37,626 bases of DNA from Alphaproteobacteria bacterium (lineage in GTDB: Bacteria; Pseudomonadota; Alphaproteobacteria; Caulobacterales; Caulobacteraceae), in assembly GCA_025350685.1 (NCBI GenBank), contig JANXXK010000342.1, positions 1 to 37,626 of the forward strand, in the 5' to 3' direction. This document shows positions 7,221 to 14,708 of the stretch, one piece after another. Positions within the stretch are counted from its first letter, which is position 1, and every line of letters starts with the position of its first letter. Position numbers and translations under genes: made by a program. The notes below the pieces were generated by a model. It was not told the origin of the DNA. It did not search any database and saw only the letters and a list, made by a program, of their open reading frames with translations.

Positions 7221-7330
7221 ACCCTGACCCGTTCGGATGGAATCATCTGAACGGGATAGAAGGGTCTATCTTCAAATACTTAGAGCACGTCGGACGGGTG
7301 AAATGGTTCCATTTCACCCTGACGCGCTCT
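7218..7330. repeat. Dispersed double-hairpin repeat, copy B
   Basis: The same two-hairpin architecture as 5092-5206, at high identity. The first hairpin has outer arms AGACCCT and AGGGTCT and a GGAATC loop holding GANTC (7240-7244). The second pairs GGTGAAATGG with CCATTTCACC. It begins at the TAG of the upstream gene and lies between convergent genes. Confidence 0.88.
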
Positions 7331-7350
7331 GAGGCGCGGACCCGGACGGT

Positions 7351-7689
7351 TCAGAACCCGGCGCAAGCCCGTAGCGCCCGGGTCGCCGCCGCCTCGTCGG
7401 CGAAGGACAGGCGGCCGGCCCTGCGCAGGACGCGATCAACCTCGATCGTGGCGATCTTGCTCGCCCGGAGGATGGACGCAGCGGGCAGTCCGGCGGTCTG
7501 CAGATCGTCGATCTGAGCGTCGCCATGAAGGTGGCGCCCACGATCCGTTGTGATCATCGCCACCCACAGCCGATCGAGTTGCTCGCCGAGCGCGCTAGCG
7601 GAGACCACCAGCGCGGGCCGCCGCTTCTCGGCCAGCCGGTCGCTGTAGGGAAAAGGCACAACGACGATATCGAAGGGAGCGAAGGTCAA
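7351..7689 (-). CDS. MazF/PemK-type endoribonuclease toxin
   Basis: The 112-residue protein has the PemK/MazF (CcdB-fold) signature: FDIVVVPFPYSD, then KRRPALVVSA, a strand LWVAMITTDRG, and SILRASKIATIEVDRVLRRAGRLS. These toxins cut mRNA at short sequences when their antitoxin is lost. The start is TTG at 7689, overlapping the antitoxin stop as TTGA. Coupled, weak initiation is a usual way to keep toxin below antitoxin level. The basic RRP and the TTD segment match regions that form the active-site groove of the family. It ends facing repeat copy B. Confidence 0.88.
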   Translation of the reverse strand: MTFAPFDIVVVPFPYSDRLAEKRRPALVVSASALGEQLDRLWVAMITTDRGRHLHGDAQIDDLQTAGLPAASILRASKIATIEVDRVLRRAGRLSFADEAAATRALRACAGF

Positions 7690-8045
7690 AGGCTCTTGTA
7701 GGCGGCTTCGTCCGCTTCACTGCCCCACTCTGCAAAGGTCGCGAACGGGTCCTCTTCTTCCACAGGCCCGGCGTCCGCCACGTCGTCCTCGATCTCTATT
7801 TCGCCAGCGCTGATCAGATTGGGCTGACCGGTTATGTCCCCTTGCATCCGGAGGCTCACCCCACCGCGCTTGATGCGAGCGATCACGGCGCCCAAGTCGC
7901 TGACATAGAACTGATTGGCCGCCTTGTTGTGCTGCGGATCGACGGCCCGGTCCGCTAGAATGTAGTACCCATGAGCGTTGCGCTTCGGCGTGAACACTTC
8001 CACGCGCCCGTCGGGTAGTTTGCGGCGGCGAATTAACTTCGGCAT
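7686..8045 (-). CDS. Antitoxin partner of the MazF/PemK-type toxin
   Basis: The 119-residue protein starts at ATG 8045 with AAGGA placed about 7 bases upstream. The C-terminal tail, acidic then DPFATFAEWGSEADEAAYKSL, is the type of flexible arm with which antitoxins wrap MazF toxins. The N-terminal part (MPKLIRRRKLPDGRVEVFTP and VSDLGAVIARIKRGG) should hold the DNA-binding and dimerisation function, but I do not recognise it as MazE/AbrB, RHH or HTH. It precedes and overlaps the toxin by four bases. A consensus-like promoter and a perfect inverted repeat lie directly upstream, fitting autoregulation by the complex. Confidence 0.8.
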   Translation of the reverse strand: MPKLIRRRKLPDGRVEVFTPKRNAHGYYILADRAVDPQHNKAANQFYVSDLGAVIARIKRGGVSLRMQGDITGQPNLISAGEIEIEDDVADAGPVEEEDPFATFAEWGSEADEAAYKSL

Positions 8046-8068
8046 CGACAAGTCCTTGCAACCAGAAT

Positions 8069-8089
8069 GAAAAATAATCCTTATTTTTC
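8069..8089. promoter_or_regulatory. Inverted-repeat operator of the toxin-antitoxin operon
   Basis: GAAAAATAA (8069-8077) and TTATTTTTC (8081-8089) are a perfect 9-base inverted repeat around TCC. It is strikingly AT-rich for this chromosome. It covers the spacer and -10 region of the minus-strand promoter, the expected place for an autorepressor site. Confidence 0.7.
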
Positions 8090-8099
8090 CTTGCGTCAA
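8071..8099 (-). promoter_or_regulatory. Sigma-70-like promoter of the toxin-antitoxin operon
   Basis: On the minus strand TTGACG (8099-8094) is followed after exactly 17 bases by TATTTT (8076-8071). Transcription would start near 8064, leaving about a 20-base leader with the AAGGA ribosome-binding site before the ATG at 8045. Confidence 0.65.
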
Positions 8100-8126
8100 C
8101 GATATCGATCTTGCTAAGCGCTGCAA

Positions 8127-9779
8127 ATGAGCACGTCCCCCGCCGCTGAGGCCGCCACTTCTCGCCTAGGAATCGCCGCCCAGGCGGCGAGGCGGCGAAC
8201 CTTCGCGATCATCTCCCACCCCGACGCCGGCAAGACGACCCTGACCGAGAACCTGCTGCTGGCGGGCGGCGCGATCCGCGCGGCTGGCCAGGTTCGGGCC
8301 CGCGGCGAGAACCGCCGCACCCGGTCCGACTGGATGAAGATCGAGCGCGAGCGCGGCATCTCCGTCTCCGCCTCGGTAATGACGTTCGACCACGCGGGCT
8401 TGATGTTCAACCTGCTGGACACGCCGGGCCACGAGGACTTCTCGGAGGACACCTACCGCACGCTCACTGCCGCCGACGCGGCGATCATGGTGCTGGACGC
8501 GGCCAAGGGCATCGAGCCGCAGACGCTGAAGCTGTTCGAGGTCTGCCGCCTGCGCGACATTCCGATCATCACCTTTATCAACAAGATGGACCGCGAGGCG
8601 CAGGACCCGTTCGCCCTGCTGGACGAGATCGGCTCCAAGCTGGCGCTGGACCCCGCGCCGCTCTACTGGCCCGCCGGTTCCGGCGGACGGTTCAAGGGCA
8701 TGCTCGACCTCACCCGCGACAAGTTCATCCCGTTCGCCAAGCGGGGCGGCGGTCCGGCCGGTCAGGAAGACGGCCACCCGCCGGCCATCGCCTTCAAGGG
8801 CAATGCGGTGGTCAGCTACCTCGATCCGGACGAACTGGAGGAACTGGGGGAGAACGCCGAGCTGGTGAGCGGCGCGTCCAAGCCCTTCGACCCGCAGGCC
8901 TTCCTTGAGGGTCACATGACGCCGGTGTTCTTCGGCTCGGCGCTGCGCCACTTCGGGGTCGATGAGCTGCTGGCCGGGATCGGGGCCTACTGCCCGCCGC
9001 CCAAGGCGGTGGCCGCGGTGAAGGGCGGCGAGCCCGCCCAGGTGCAGCCCGGCGCCAGCGAAGTCACCGGCTTCGTCTTCAAGGTCCAGGCCAACATGGA
9101 CCCCAACCACCGCGACCGGATCGCCTTCCTGAAGATTTGCTCGGGGCAGTTCACGCGGGGCATGAAGCTTAAGGCGCCCAACACCGGCAAAAATCCCCTC
9201 AAGACGATCAGCGTTAACGCGCCGATGATGTTCTTCGCGTCAGACCGGGAGCTCGCCGAAGACGCTTTCGCCGGCGACGTGATCGGAATTCCCAACCACG
9301 GCGTCCTGCGCGTCGGCGACAGTCTTTCCGAAAGCGGGAGCCTCCGCTTTGCCGGCCTGCCCAACTTCGCCCCGGAAATCCTCCAGCGGGTCCGGGTCAA
9401 GGATCCGCTGAAAGCCAAGCACCTGAAGAAGGCCTTGGAGAGCCTGGCCGAGGAGGGGGTCACCCAGCTCTTCCGCCCGACCATCGGCTCGGATTTCATC
9501 GTCGGCGCGGTGGGCCAGCTGCAGTTCGAGGTGATGGCCGACCGCCTGGCCAACGAATATCAGCTGGAGGTGATCTTCGAGCCCAGCCCCTATGGCGAGG
9601 CCCGCTGGCTGGTGGGCGACAAGGCCGACCTGGAGGACTTCCAGTCCAAGCACCGCTCGGCCATGGGCGCGGACATCGACGAGCAGCCGGTCTATCTGGC
9701 CAAGTCGGCGTGGGACATCGGCTACGCCACCGAGCGCTACCCCAGGGTCCGCTTCGAGCGCGCCAAGGAACGGGCCTAA
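8127..9779 (+). CDS. prfC: Peptide chain release factor 3
   Basis: The 550-residue translational GTPase is slightly longer than typical RF3 (about 530), the excess being N-terminal. G1 SHPDAGKTT is at 31-39. The other G motifs are RGISVSAS (switch I), DTPGHEDF (G3), NKMD (G4) and the later G5. The SSVM-like switch stretch, the RF3-specific YRTLTAADAAIMVLDAAKG and the C-terminal VGAVGQLQFEVM distinguish it from EF-G. RF3 recycles RF1/RF2 from the ribosome after peptide release. It starts divergently from the toxin-antitoxin operon and leads a run of translation-related genes. The ribosome-binding site is weak. Confidence 0.95.
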   Translation: MSTSPAAEAATSRLGIAAQAARRRTFAIISHPDAGKTTLTENLLLAGGAIRAAGQVRARGENRRTRSDWMKIERERGISVSASVMTFDHAGLMFNLLDTPGHEDFSEDTYRTLTAADAAIMVLDAAKGIEPQTLKLFEVCRLRDIPIITFINKMDREAQDPFALLDEIGSKLALDPAPLYWPAGSGGRFKGMLDLTRDKFIPFAKRGGGPAGQEDGHPPAIAFKGNAVVSYLDPDELEELGENAELVSGASKPFDPQAFLEGHMTPVFFGSALRHFGVDELLAGIGAYCPPPKAVAAVKGGEPAQVQPGASEVTGFVFKVQANMDPNHRDRIAFLKICSGQFTRGMKLKAPNTGKNPLKTISVNAPMMFFASDRELAEDAFAGDVIGIPNHGVLRVGDSLSESGSLRFAGLPNFAPEILQRVRVKDPLKAKHLKKALESLAEEGVTQLFRPTIGSDFIVGAVGQLQFEVMADRLANEYQLEVIFEPSPYGEARWLVGDKADLEDFQSKHRSAMGADIDEQPVYLAKSAWDIGYATERYPRVRFERAKERA

Positions 9780-9788
9780 GCGCGCGGC

Positions 9789-10697
9789 ATGGCGGGCGTC
9801 CTCCTCTACGGCGCCCCCGCGCCCGGCCTGGCCGAGATTCCCAAGGGAGCCGTCCAGGTCTCGCCGCTGATCCTGGGGTCGCAGGATCTGGCCGAACTCG
9901 ACGACGCCAGCGCCAACCAGGCGGTGATCCTCGCCCCCGGCGGCACCCTGGAACGCGACTACGTGCTGGCCCAGGCGCTCAGGGTCCTCAAGCCCGGTGC
10001 GCCGATCCTGGCCTTCGCGCTCAAGGACAAGGGCGGTTCGCGCCTGAAGAAGGCCCTGGAGGCGTTCGGCTGCGAGGTGGGCGAGGACGCGCGCAAGCAT
10101 CACCGTTTCTGTCGCGCCGCCAGGCCCAAGGCGCCTAAGGGCCTGGCCGACGCCATCGCCGCCGGCGGCCCGCAACTGCGGCCCGATCTTGGCCTCTGGT
10201 CGCAGCCGGGCGTGTTCAGCTGGGATCGCATCGACCCGGGCAGCGCGCGCCTGCTGGAGATCCTGCCCAAGCTCGCCGGGAAGGGCGCCGACCTCGGCTG
10301 CGGCGTCGGCGTCCTGGCCGCCGCGATCCTCGCCTCGCCGAATGTGACCAGCCTCGCCTGCGTCGACCTCGACCGCCGCGCCGTCGCCTGCGCGCAGCAC
10401 AATCTCGACGACCCGCGGGCCCGGGTTCTCTGGGCCGACGCCCGCGTGCGCGACGAGAGCCTGACCAGCCTCGACTTCGTGGTTATGAACCCGCCGTTCC
10501 ACGACGGCGGATCGGAAGACAAGGCCCTCGGCGTCGCGTTCATCGCCGCCGCCGCGGCCATGCTGCACAAGGGGGGAACCGCCTGGATCGTCGCCAACCG
10601 GCATCTGCCCTACGAGCACGGGCTCGGCGGCGCATTCGCCGAAGTCACCGTCAAGGCCGACGCTGGCGGCTACAAGATCTTCGAGGCGCGGAAGTGA
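9789..10697 (+). CDS. rsmC: RsmC-like class I SAM-dependent methyltransferase
   Basis: The 302-residue protein has two Rossmann-like halves, as in RsmC. The N-terminal half is degenerate (AVILAPGGTLERDYVLAQALRVLKPG). The catalytic C-terminal half has SAM motif I ADLGCGVGVLAAAI (DLGCGVG at 168-174), motif II VDLDRRAVACAQHN and catalytic NPPFHDGG at 234-241. NPPF is typical of base N-methyltransferases. RsmC makes m2G1207 in 16S rRNA of the small subunit. It starts 9 bases after prfC and overlaps the RsuA-like gene by four bases, so the three are probably co-transcribed. Confidence 0.85.
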   Translation: MAGVLLYGAPAPGLAEIPKGAVQVSPLILGSQDLAELDDASANQAVILAPGGTLERDYVLAQALRVLKPGAPILAFALKDKGGSRLKKALEAFGCEVGEDARKHHRFCRAARPKAPKGLADAIAAGGPQLRPDLGLWSQPGVFSWDRIDPGSARLLEILPKLAGKGADLGCGVGVLAAAILASPNVTSLACVDLDRRAVACAQHNLDDPRARVLWADARVRDESLTSLDFVVMNPPFHDGGSEDKALGVAFIAAAAAMLHKGGTAWIVANRHLPYEHGLGGAFAEVTVKADAGGYKIFEARK

Positions 10698-11437
10698 AGC
10701 CTCCCCAAAAGCCGCCCATGGCCCGCCTCGACCGCCTGCTGGCCAACCTCGGCTACGGCTCCCGGCGCGAGGTCACCGCTCTCGTCGCCCGCGGCCAGGT
10801 GATCCTCGATGGCGCGACATTGAAGGACGCCGGCGCCCGCATCGCCGTCACTGCCGACCTGCCGGCGCGGATGATCATCGCCGGCCAGCCGGTCGATCCG
10901 CCCGCGCCCCTGACCATCCTGATGCACAAGCCGCTGGGCGTGGTCTGCTCGCACCGCGAGGCCGGGCGCAGCGTCTATGAACTTCTGCCGCCCCGCTGGC
11001 AGGGCCGCCTCCCGGCGCTCTCCAGCATCGGGCGCCTCGACAAGGAAACCTCAGGCCTGCTGTTGATCACCGACGACGGCCCGTTCCTGCACCGGGTGAT
11101 CTCGCCGAAGAGCGAGGTCGCCAAGCGCTACGTCGCGACCCTCGACCGTCCGCTGGCCGGCGGGGAAGCGGAGCTGTTCGCCGCCGGAACCCTGATGCTC
11201 GACGGCGAGAAGGATCCGCTCGCCCCGGCCGTGCTCGAGCCGCTCGGCCCGAACGAGGCCCGGCTGACCATCACCGAGGGCCGCTACCACCAGGTCCGCC
11301 GCATGTTCGCCGCGATCGGCAACCACGTCACCGCGCTGCACCGCGACCGGATCGGCGGCCTCGGCCTCTCGGAGGACCTTGAGCCTGGCGCCTGGCGCAT
11401 CCTCGCCCCGGGCGAGCAGGCGGTCATCTTCGACTGA
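10694..11437 (+). CDS. rsuA: 16S rRNA pseudouridine synthase, RsuA family
   Basis: The 247-residue protein has an N-terminal S4 RNA-binding domain (ARLDRLLANLGYGSRREVTALVARG) and a pseudouridine synthase domain with the catalytic aspartate D116 in GRLDKETSGLLLITDDG. The C-terminal motif EGRYHQVRRMFAAIGN is the family's RNA-contact helix. RsuA makes pseudouridine 516 in 16S rRNA. The RsuA/RluB/E/F family is closely related, so the exact target base is inferred from the neighbouring RsmC-like gene. The GTG at 10694 overlaps the upstream stop (GTGA); ATG 10718 is an alternative. Confidence 0.87.
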   Translation: MKPPQKPPMARLDRLLANLGYGSRREVTALVARGQVILDGATLKDAGARIAVTADLPARMIIAGQPVDPPAPLTILMHKPLGVVCSHREAGRSVYELLPPRWQGRLPALSSIGRLDKETSGLLLITDDGPFLHRVISPKSEVAKRYVATLDRPLAGGEAELFAAGTLMLDGEKDPLAPAVLEPLGPNEARLTITEGRYHQVRRMFAAIGNHVTALHRDRIGGLGLSEDLEPGAWRILAPGEQAVIFD

Positions 11438-11520
11438 CCACAGACCTGGTTAGGTGGAACTGCGCCAATTCGCGTGCGCTCTACTGTTGCGGTAAGGTCT
11501 CGTTAACCATAGTCGAAAAG

Positions 11521-11535
11521 TTAACCACTTGTTAA
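11521..11535. promoter_or_regulatory. Perfect CtrA-binding box
   Basis: TTAA (11521-11524), seven bases, TTAA (11532-11535) matches the CtrA consensus TTAA-N7-TTAA exactly. A further GTTAACC half-site lies at about 11502-11508. The site is 86 bases before the ATG of the helical-repeat protein gene. CtrA is the master cell-cycle regulator of Caulobacterales; control of the downstream gene is inferred. Confidence 0.7.
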
Positions 11536-11621
11536 AGCCGGCGGCTCCGGCTTTGCTCTTGTCGTTGGGAGAGCGTGGCCGCCGTTTCATACCGGGACGG
11601 CCGCCAGGTTGGAGCGACGGC

Positions 11622-13013
11622 ATGTTCGAGTTGGGCCGCGAACTGATGAAACTCTTCGCCGGCGAGCGGATGAAGCCTTTTGCGCCAGATGGCGCCCACG
11701 GCCTGACCGGCGGCGACGCCGCCCTGCTCGAACTGCTCGATCTCAATCTGCTGATGGCCGAGGCCAAGGCTGCGGACGTGGCCGCCGGCCGGGTCAGCAC
11801 CCAGGACAAGGCCCAGCGCCGGCTTGACGCCGCCGTCGTCTGGCGCGAAGTCGCCCGCCGCTCGGGCGACGTGGTGGCCCTGCGCAAGGCCGCCGCCACC
11901 GCCGAGCTGGCCGTCGACGCCTTCGATCCCATCCGCCGGGCCGACAGCTGGGCCCGCGCCCGCTGTGAACAGGGCCTCTGCGGCCTGCTGGGCGCCGAGC
12001 TGTTCGGCGACCCGGGGCTCAATGCCGCCGCCGTCGCCGCCTTCCGCGAAGCCCGCGCCGCCGCCCGCGGCGGTGTCGCCGCCCCCCTGGCCGACGTCGG
12101 CATGGCCCTGGTCGAGGGCCGCCAGGACCTGGCTGCGGGCGACGCCGCCGCCGCCTGGGCCGCCGTCGCCCGCTTCCATCCGCCGATCGCCGCGCTCGAC
12201 GCCATGAGCCGCCGCCTGCCCGCCGCCCGCCCGCTCGCCGCCGAGGCGCGTCTCGCGCGCGGCGACCTGATCTGCGGCTTTGGCGCCCGGCTGAAGGATG
12301 AGGCCCTGCTGCGCGCCGCTCTCGACGACGCCACCGCCGCGGCCGCGCGCCTGGATCTGGCCTATGAGCCGCTCACCTGGGTGCGCGCCGAGATGCTACG
12401 CGGCCAGGCCATGACCCTGCTGGGCGAGTGCCAGGGCGACGTCGATGCTGTCGCCACCGGCGCCACCACGCTGGCGGGCGCGCTGGACCATCTCAACCGC
12501 GACCACAGCCCGCTCGACTGGGCTCGCACGCAGATCGCGCTGGCCCACGCCCTGCAGGCGCTGGGCGACGCCAGCGCCGACGAGCGCGCCTACGAACAGG
12601 CGGTCACCTGCTACGACCGCGCCAATCTGGTGCTGAGGGACGCGCCGACGACCCCGCTGCGTGGCCTCGCCGCCGGTGAGCGGGCCATGTGCCTGGCGCG
12701 CTCGGCCGAACTCACCGGCGACATCGGCGTGCTGGATGCGGCCGAAGCGGCCCTGAAGATCGAACTCGCCCAGCTGCAGCCGCGTCGCGACCCTGCGGCC
12801 TGGGCGCTGGTCCAGCTGCACCTCGCCCGCCTCTACGAGGCCCGCGTCGAGATCACCGGCAAGGACCGGGGCGAACGCGCCTCGGCGGTCATGGCGCTCG
12901 ACGCCGCCCTCGACGTTTTCGCCGAACAGGGCCTGCGCTCACTGACCATCATGGCCTCCGAAGCGCTCGATCGCCTGAAGGCCGGTCCGGCGGCCAAACG
13001 CACGGCGGTCTGA
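11622..13013 (+). CDS. Conserved helical-repeat (TPR-like) protein
   Basis: The 463-residue protein is built almost entirely of alpha helices rich in Ala and Leu. Repeating pairs of about 34-50 residues resemble degenerate TPRs (for example DWARTQIALAHALQALGDASADERAYEQAVTCYDRANLVL, then RGLAAGERAMCLARSAELTGDIGVLDAAEAAL). There is no signal peptide or catalytic motif, so a scaffold or protein-interaction role is most likely. A TTG 93 bases upstream would put the N-terminus inside the CtrA box, and the extra residues look like non-coding sequence, so I use ATG 11622. The CtrA site suggests cell-cycle-timed expression. It ends 24 bases from the convergent ABC permease. Confidence 0.65.
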   Translation: MFELGRELMKLFAGERMKPFAPDGAHGLTGGDAALLELLDLNLLMAEAKAADVAAGRVSTQDKAQRRLDAAVVWREVARRSGDVVALRKAAATAELAVDAFDPIRRADSWARARCEQGLCGLLGAELFGDPGLNAAAVAAFREARAAARGGVAAPLADVGMALVEGRQDLAAGDAAAAWAAVARFHPPIAALDAMSRRLPAARPLAAEARLARGDLICGFGARLKDEALLRAALDDATAAAARLDLAYEPLTWVRAEMLRGQAMTLLGECQGDVDAVATGATTLAGALDHLNRDHSPLDWARTQIALAHALQALGDASADERAYEQAVTCYDRANLVLRDAPTTPLRGLAAGERAMCLARSAELTGDIGVLDAAEAALKIELAQLQPRRDPAAWALVQLHLARLYEARVEITGKDRGERASAVMALDAALDVFAEQGLRSLTIMASEALDRLKAGPAAKRTAV

Positions 13014-13037
13014 GCCCAGCGTGGCCGCCCCGAAGCC

Positions 13038-13805
13038 CTAGCGGCCGCGCCACCATTTGAGGCCCGCGCGCTCAGCCGCCTGCAGCACGGTGTAGAGCAC
13101 GGCGCCCATCACCCCGAGCACGAAGAGGGCGGCGAACATCCGCGCGGTCTGCAGCCGGTAGCCGGCGTCCAGGATGCGCCACGCCAGGCCCTGCACCTTG
13201 CCCGATCCGGCGACGAACTCTGCCACCACCGCGCCGACGATCGCCAGGCCCGCCGCCACCTTGTGGCCCTCCAGCACGAACGGCACCGCAGACGGCGCGC
13301 GCAGCCGCAGCAGCCGCTGCAGCGGCGTCGCGCCATAGAGGTCGAACAGCCGCATCAGGTCCGGGTCGGCCGCCTTCAGGCCGGTAACCGCGCCGGAATA
13401 GATCGGGAAAAAGGCGACGATCACCGCCAGCGCGATAATCGCCCGGCCCGGATGGTCGGTCCCGGCCCAGATGTTGACCAGAGGCGCGATGGCGATCACC
13501 GGCGTGACCTGCAGCACCACGGTGATCGGCTGCACGGCCCGCTCCAGCGTGCGGCTCAGCACCACCACCAGCGCCAGGCCTTGGGCCAACAGGCTGGCGA
13601 CGGCCAGGGCGATCAGGGCGTTGGACACCGTGTAGCCGGCCGCCGCCACCAACGACGGCGCGTCGGCCGCCAGCGCCGCCCCGATCGCCGACGGCGGGGC
13701 GAGGAAATAGACCGGAACTTGCAGGGCGCGGCAGGCGATCTCCCAGATCCCCAGAAGGATGGCGATCAGCGCCGTCGGCGCCAGGAGGGCGGTGAGCCGG
13801 TTCAC
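13038..13805 (-). CDS. ABC transporter permease, NitT/TauT (SsuC-like) type
   Basis: The 255-residue inner-membrane protein has about six hydrophobic helices, the first being LTALLAPTALIAILLGIWEIACRA. The permease loop that docks on the ATPase is near GLKAADPDLMRLFDLYGATPLQRLLRLRAPSAVPF, which contains the EAA-like helix of the BPD_transp_1 family. Its GTG start overlaps the ATPase stop by four bases (GTGA), so translation is coupled. A longer open frame reaches back to 14657, but that part is only another frame of the ATPase gene. Substrate specificity is not readable from the permease. Confidence 0.88.
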   Translation of the reverse strand: MNRLTALLAPTALIAILLGIWEIACRALQVPVYFLAPPSAIGAALAADAPSLVAAAGYTVSNALIALAVASLLAQGLALVVVLSRTLERAVQPITVVLQVTPVIAIAPLVNIWAGTDHPGRAIIALAVIVAFFPIYSGAVTGLKAADPDLMRLFDLYGATPLQRLLRLRAPSAVPFVLEGHKVAAGLAIVGAVVAEFVAGSGKVQGLAWRILDAGYRLQTARMFAALFVLGVMGAVLYTVLQAAERAGLKWWRGR

Positions 13806-14551
13806 GCCGCCATCCCCCCCGACATACCTTGCGCCAGCGCGTCGGAGACCGCCTCTGCCGTGGCTCGAAAGCCCTCGGTGGTGCGGAATTGGGCCGGGCG
13901 GGGCAGGGGCCCTGCAACCGCGATGTCGCCGACCATGCGGCCCGGCCCGGCCGACATCACCACCACGCGCGAGGCCATGTAGACCGCCTCCTCGACATTG
14001 TGGGTGACGAAGATGATCGCCGGGCGGATGTCGGCCCACAGCTTCAGGACGTCGTCGGCCAGCGCGCGCCGGGTGATCTCGTCCAGCGCCGCGAACGGCT
14101 CGTCGAGCAGCAGCAGCTTGGGCTCGGTGACCAGCGCACGCGCCAGCGAGACCCGCATCGCCATGCCGCCGGAAAGCTGCGCCGGTCGCGCCGCCTCGGC
14201 GCCCGCCAGCCCCACCCGCGCCAGGGCCTTGTCGGCCTGCGCCGCCGCGTCGGTCTTGGGCATGCCCGACAGCTCCAGCGGCAACGCCGCATTGGCCCGC
14301 GCGCTCAGCCAGGGCGCCAGCGTCGGCGCCTGGAACACCACCGCCGTCTCGCCGCGGCCCGGCGCGCGGGCGACCTCGCCGCGGGTCGGCGCCTCCAGCC
14401 CGGCCAGCAGCCGAAGCGCCGTCGACTTCCCGCATCCCGACGGCCCGACCAGGGCCACGATCTCCCCCGCCGCGATGCTCAGCGAAAACGGTCCCAGCGC
14501 GCGGCCGCGCGGATAGTCGACCTCGACGTCGGTGAGGGCGGCGATCGGCAT
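13802..14551 (-). CDS. ABC transporter ATP-binding protein, NitT/TauT (SsuB-like) type
   Basis: The 249-residue ATPase has Walker A GPSGCGKST (36-44), Q-loop VVFQAPTLAPWLSARAN, signature LSGGM (126-130), Walker B LLLLDEP (146-152) and H-loop VTHNVEEAVYMASR, the last in the wording of nitrate/sulfonate/taurine-type ATPases. ATG 14551 is preceded by GGGGGAGG five bases upstream, and that Shine-Dalgarno is one strand of a perfect hairpin belonging to the palindromic element at 14557-14666. An upstream in-frame start at 14587 would lie inside that element and is not credible. Its partners are the permease (overlapping) and the binding protein upstream. Confidence 0.92.
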   Translation of the reverse strand: MPIAALTDVEVDYPRGRALGPFSLSIAAGEIVALVGPSGCGKSTALRLLAGLEAPTRGEVARAPGRGETAVVFQAPTLAPWLSARANAALPLELSGMPKTDAAAQADKALARVGLAGAEAARPAQLSGGMAMRVSLARALVTEPKLLLLDEPFAALDEITRRALADDVLKLWADIRPAIIFVTHNVEEAVYMASRVVVMSAGPGRMVGDIAVAGPLPRPAQFRTTEGFRATAEAVSDALAQGMSGGMAA

Positions 14552-14556
14552 CAAAA

Positions 14557-14666
14557 CCTCCCCCGTAAAACGGGGGAGGGGGACCACGAAGTGGTGGAGG
14601 GGGCGCTGGCCTCGCGCCGCACGGCCCCAGCGCCCCCTCCGTCAGCTTCGCTGCCACCTCCCCCGC
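14557..14666. repeat. Compound palindromic element inside the ABC transporter operon
   Basis: A 10-base-pair hairpin CCTCCCCCGT/ACGGGGGAGG (14557-14566, 14570-14579) is followed by GGGGACCACGAAGTGGTGG. Then comes a perfect 14-base inverted repeat GGAGGGGGCGCTGG (14596-14609) and CCAGCGCCCCCTCC (14627-14640), and a mirrored right arm ending CCACCTCCCCC. The layout (hairpin, GGGGACC, CGAAG-type mini-hairpin, GGAGGGGGC, then the same in reverse) matches the element at 31173-31343. It sits between the binding-protein gene and the ATPase gene and supplies the ATPase ribosome-binding site. Confidence 0.82.
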
Positions 14667-14708
14667 GAGCGTGTGAGGTTTTTGGATTGTTCACCTGCGC
14701 GGATCTCG

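Noticed and set aside
11529..11621. TTG 11529 as the start of the helical-repeat protein
   Set aside because: It would place the start inside the perfect CtrA box. The added residues are Pro/Arg-rich and unlike the rest; ATG 11622 is more credible.
13806..14657. One long permease reading frame extending back to 14657
   Set aside because: The upstream part is an out-of-frame reading of the ABC ATPase gene. The permease proper begins at the GTG at 13805, overlapping the ATPase stop.
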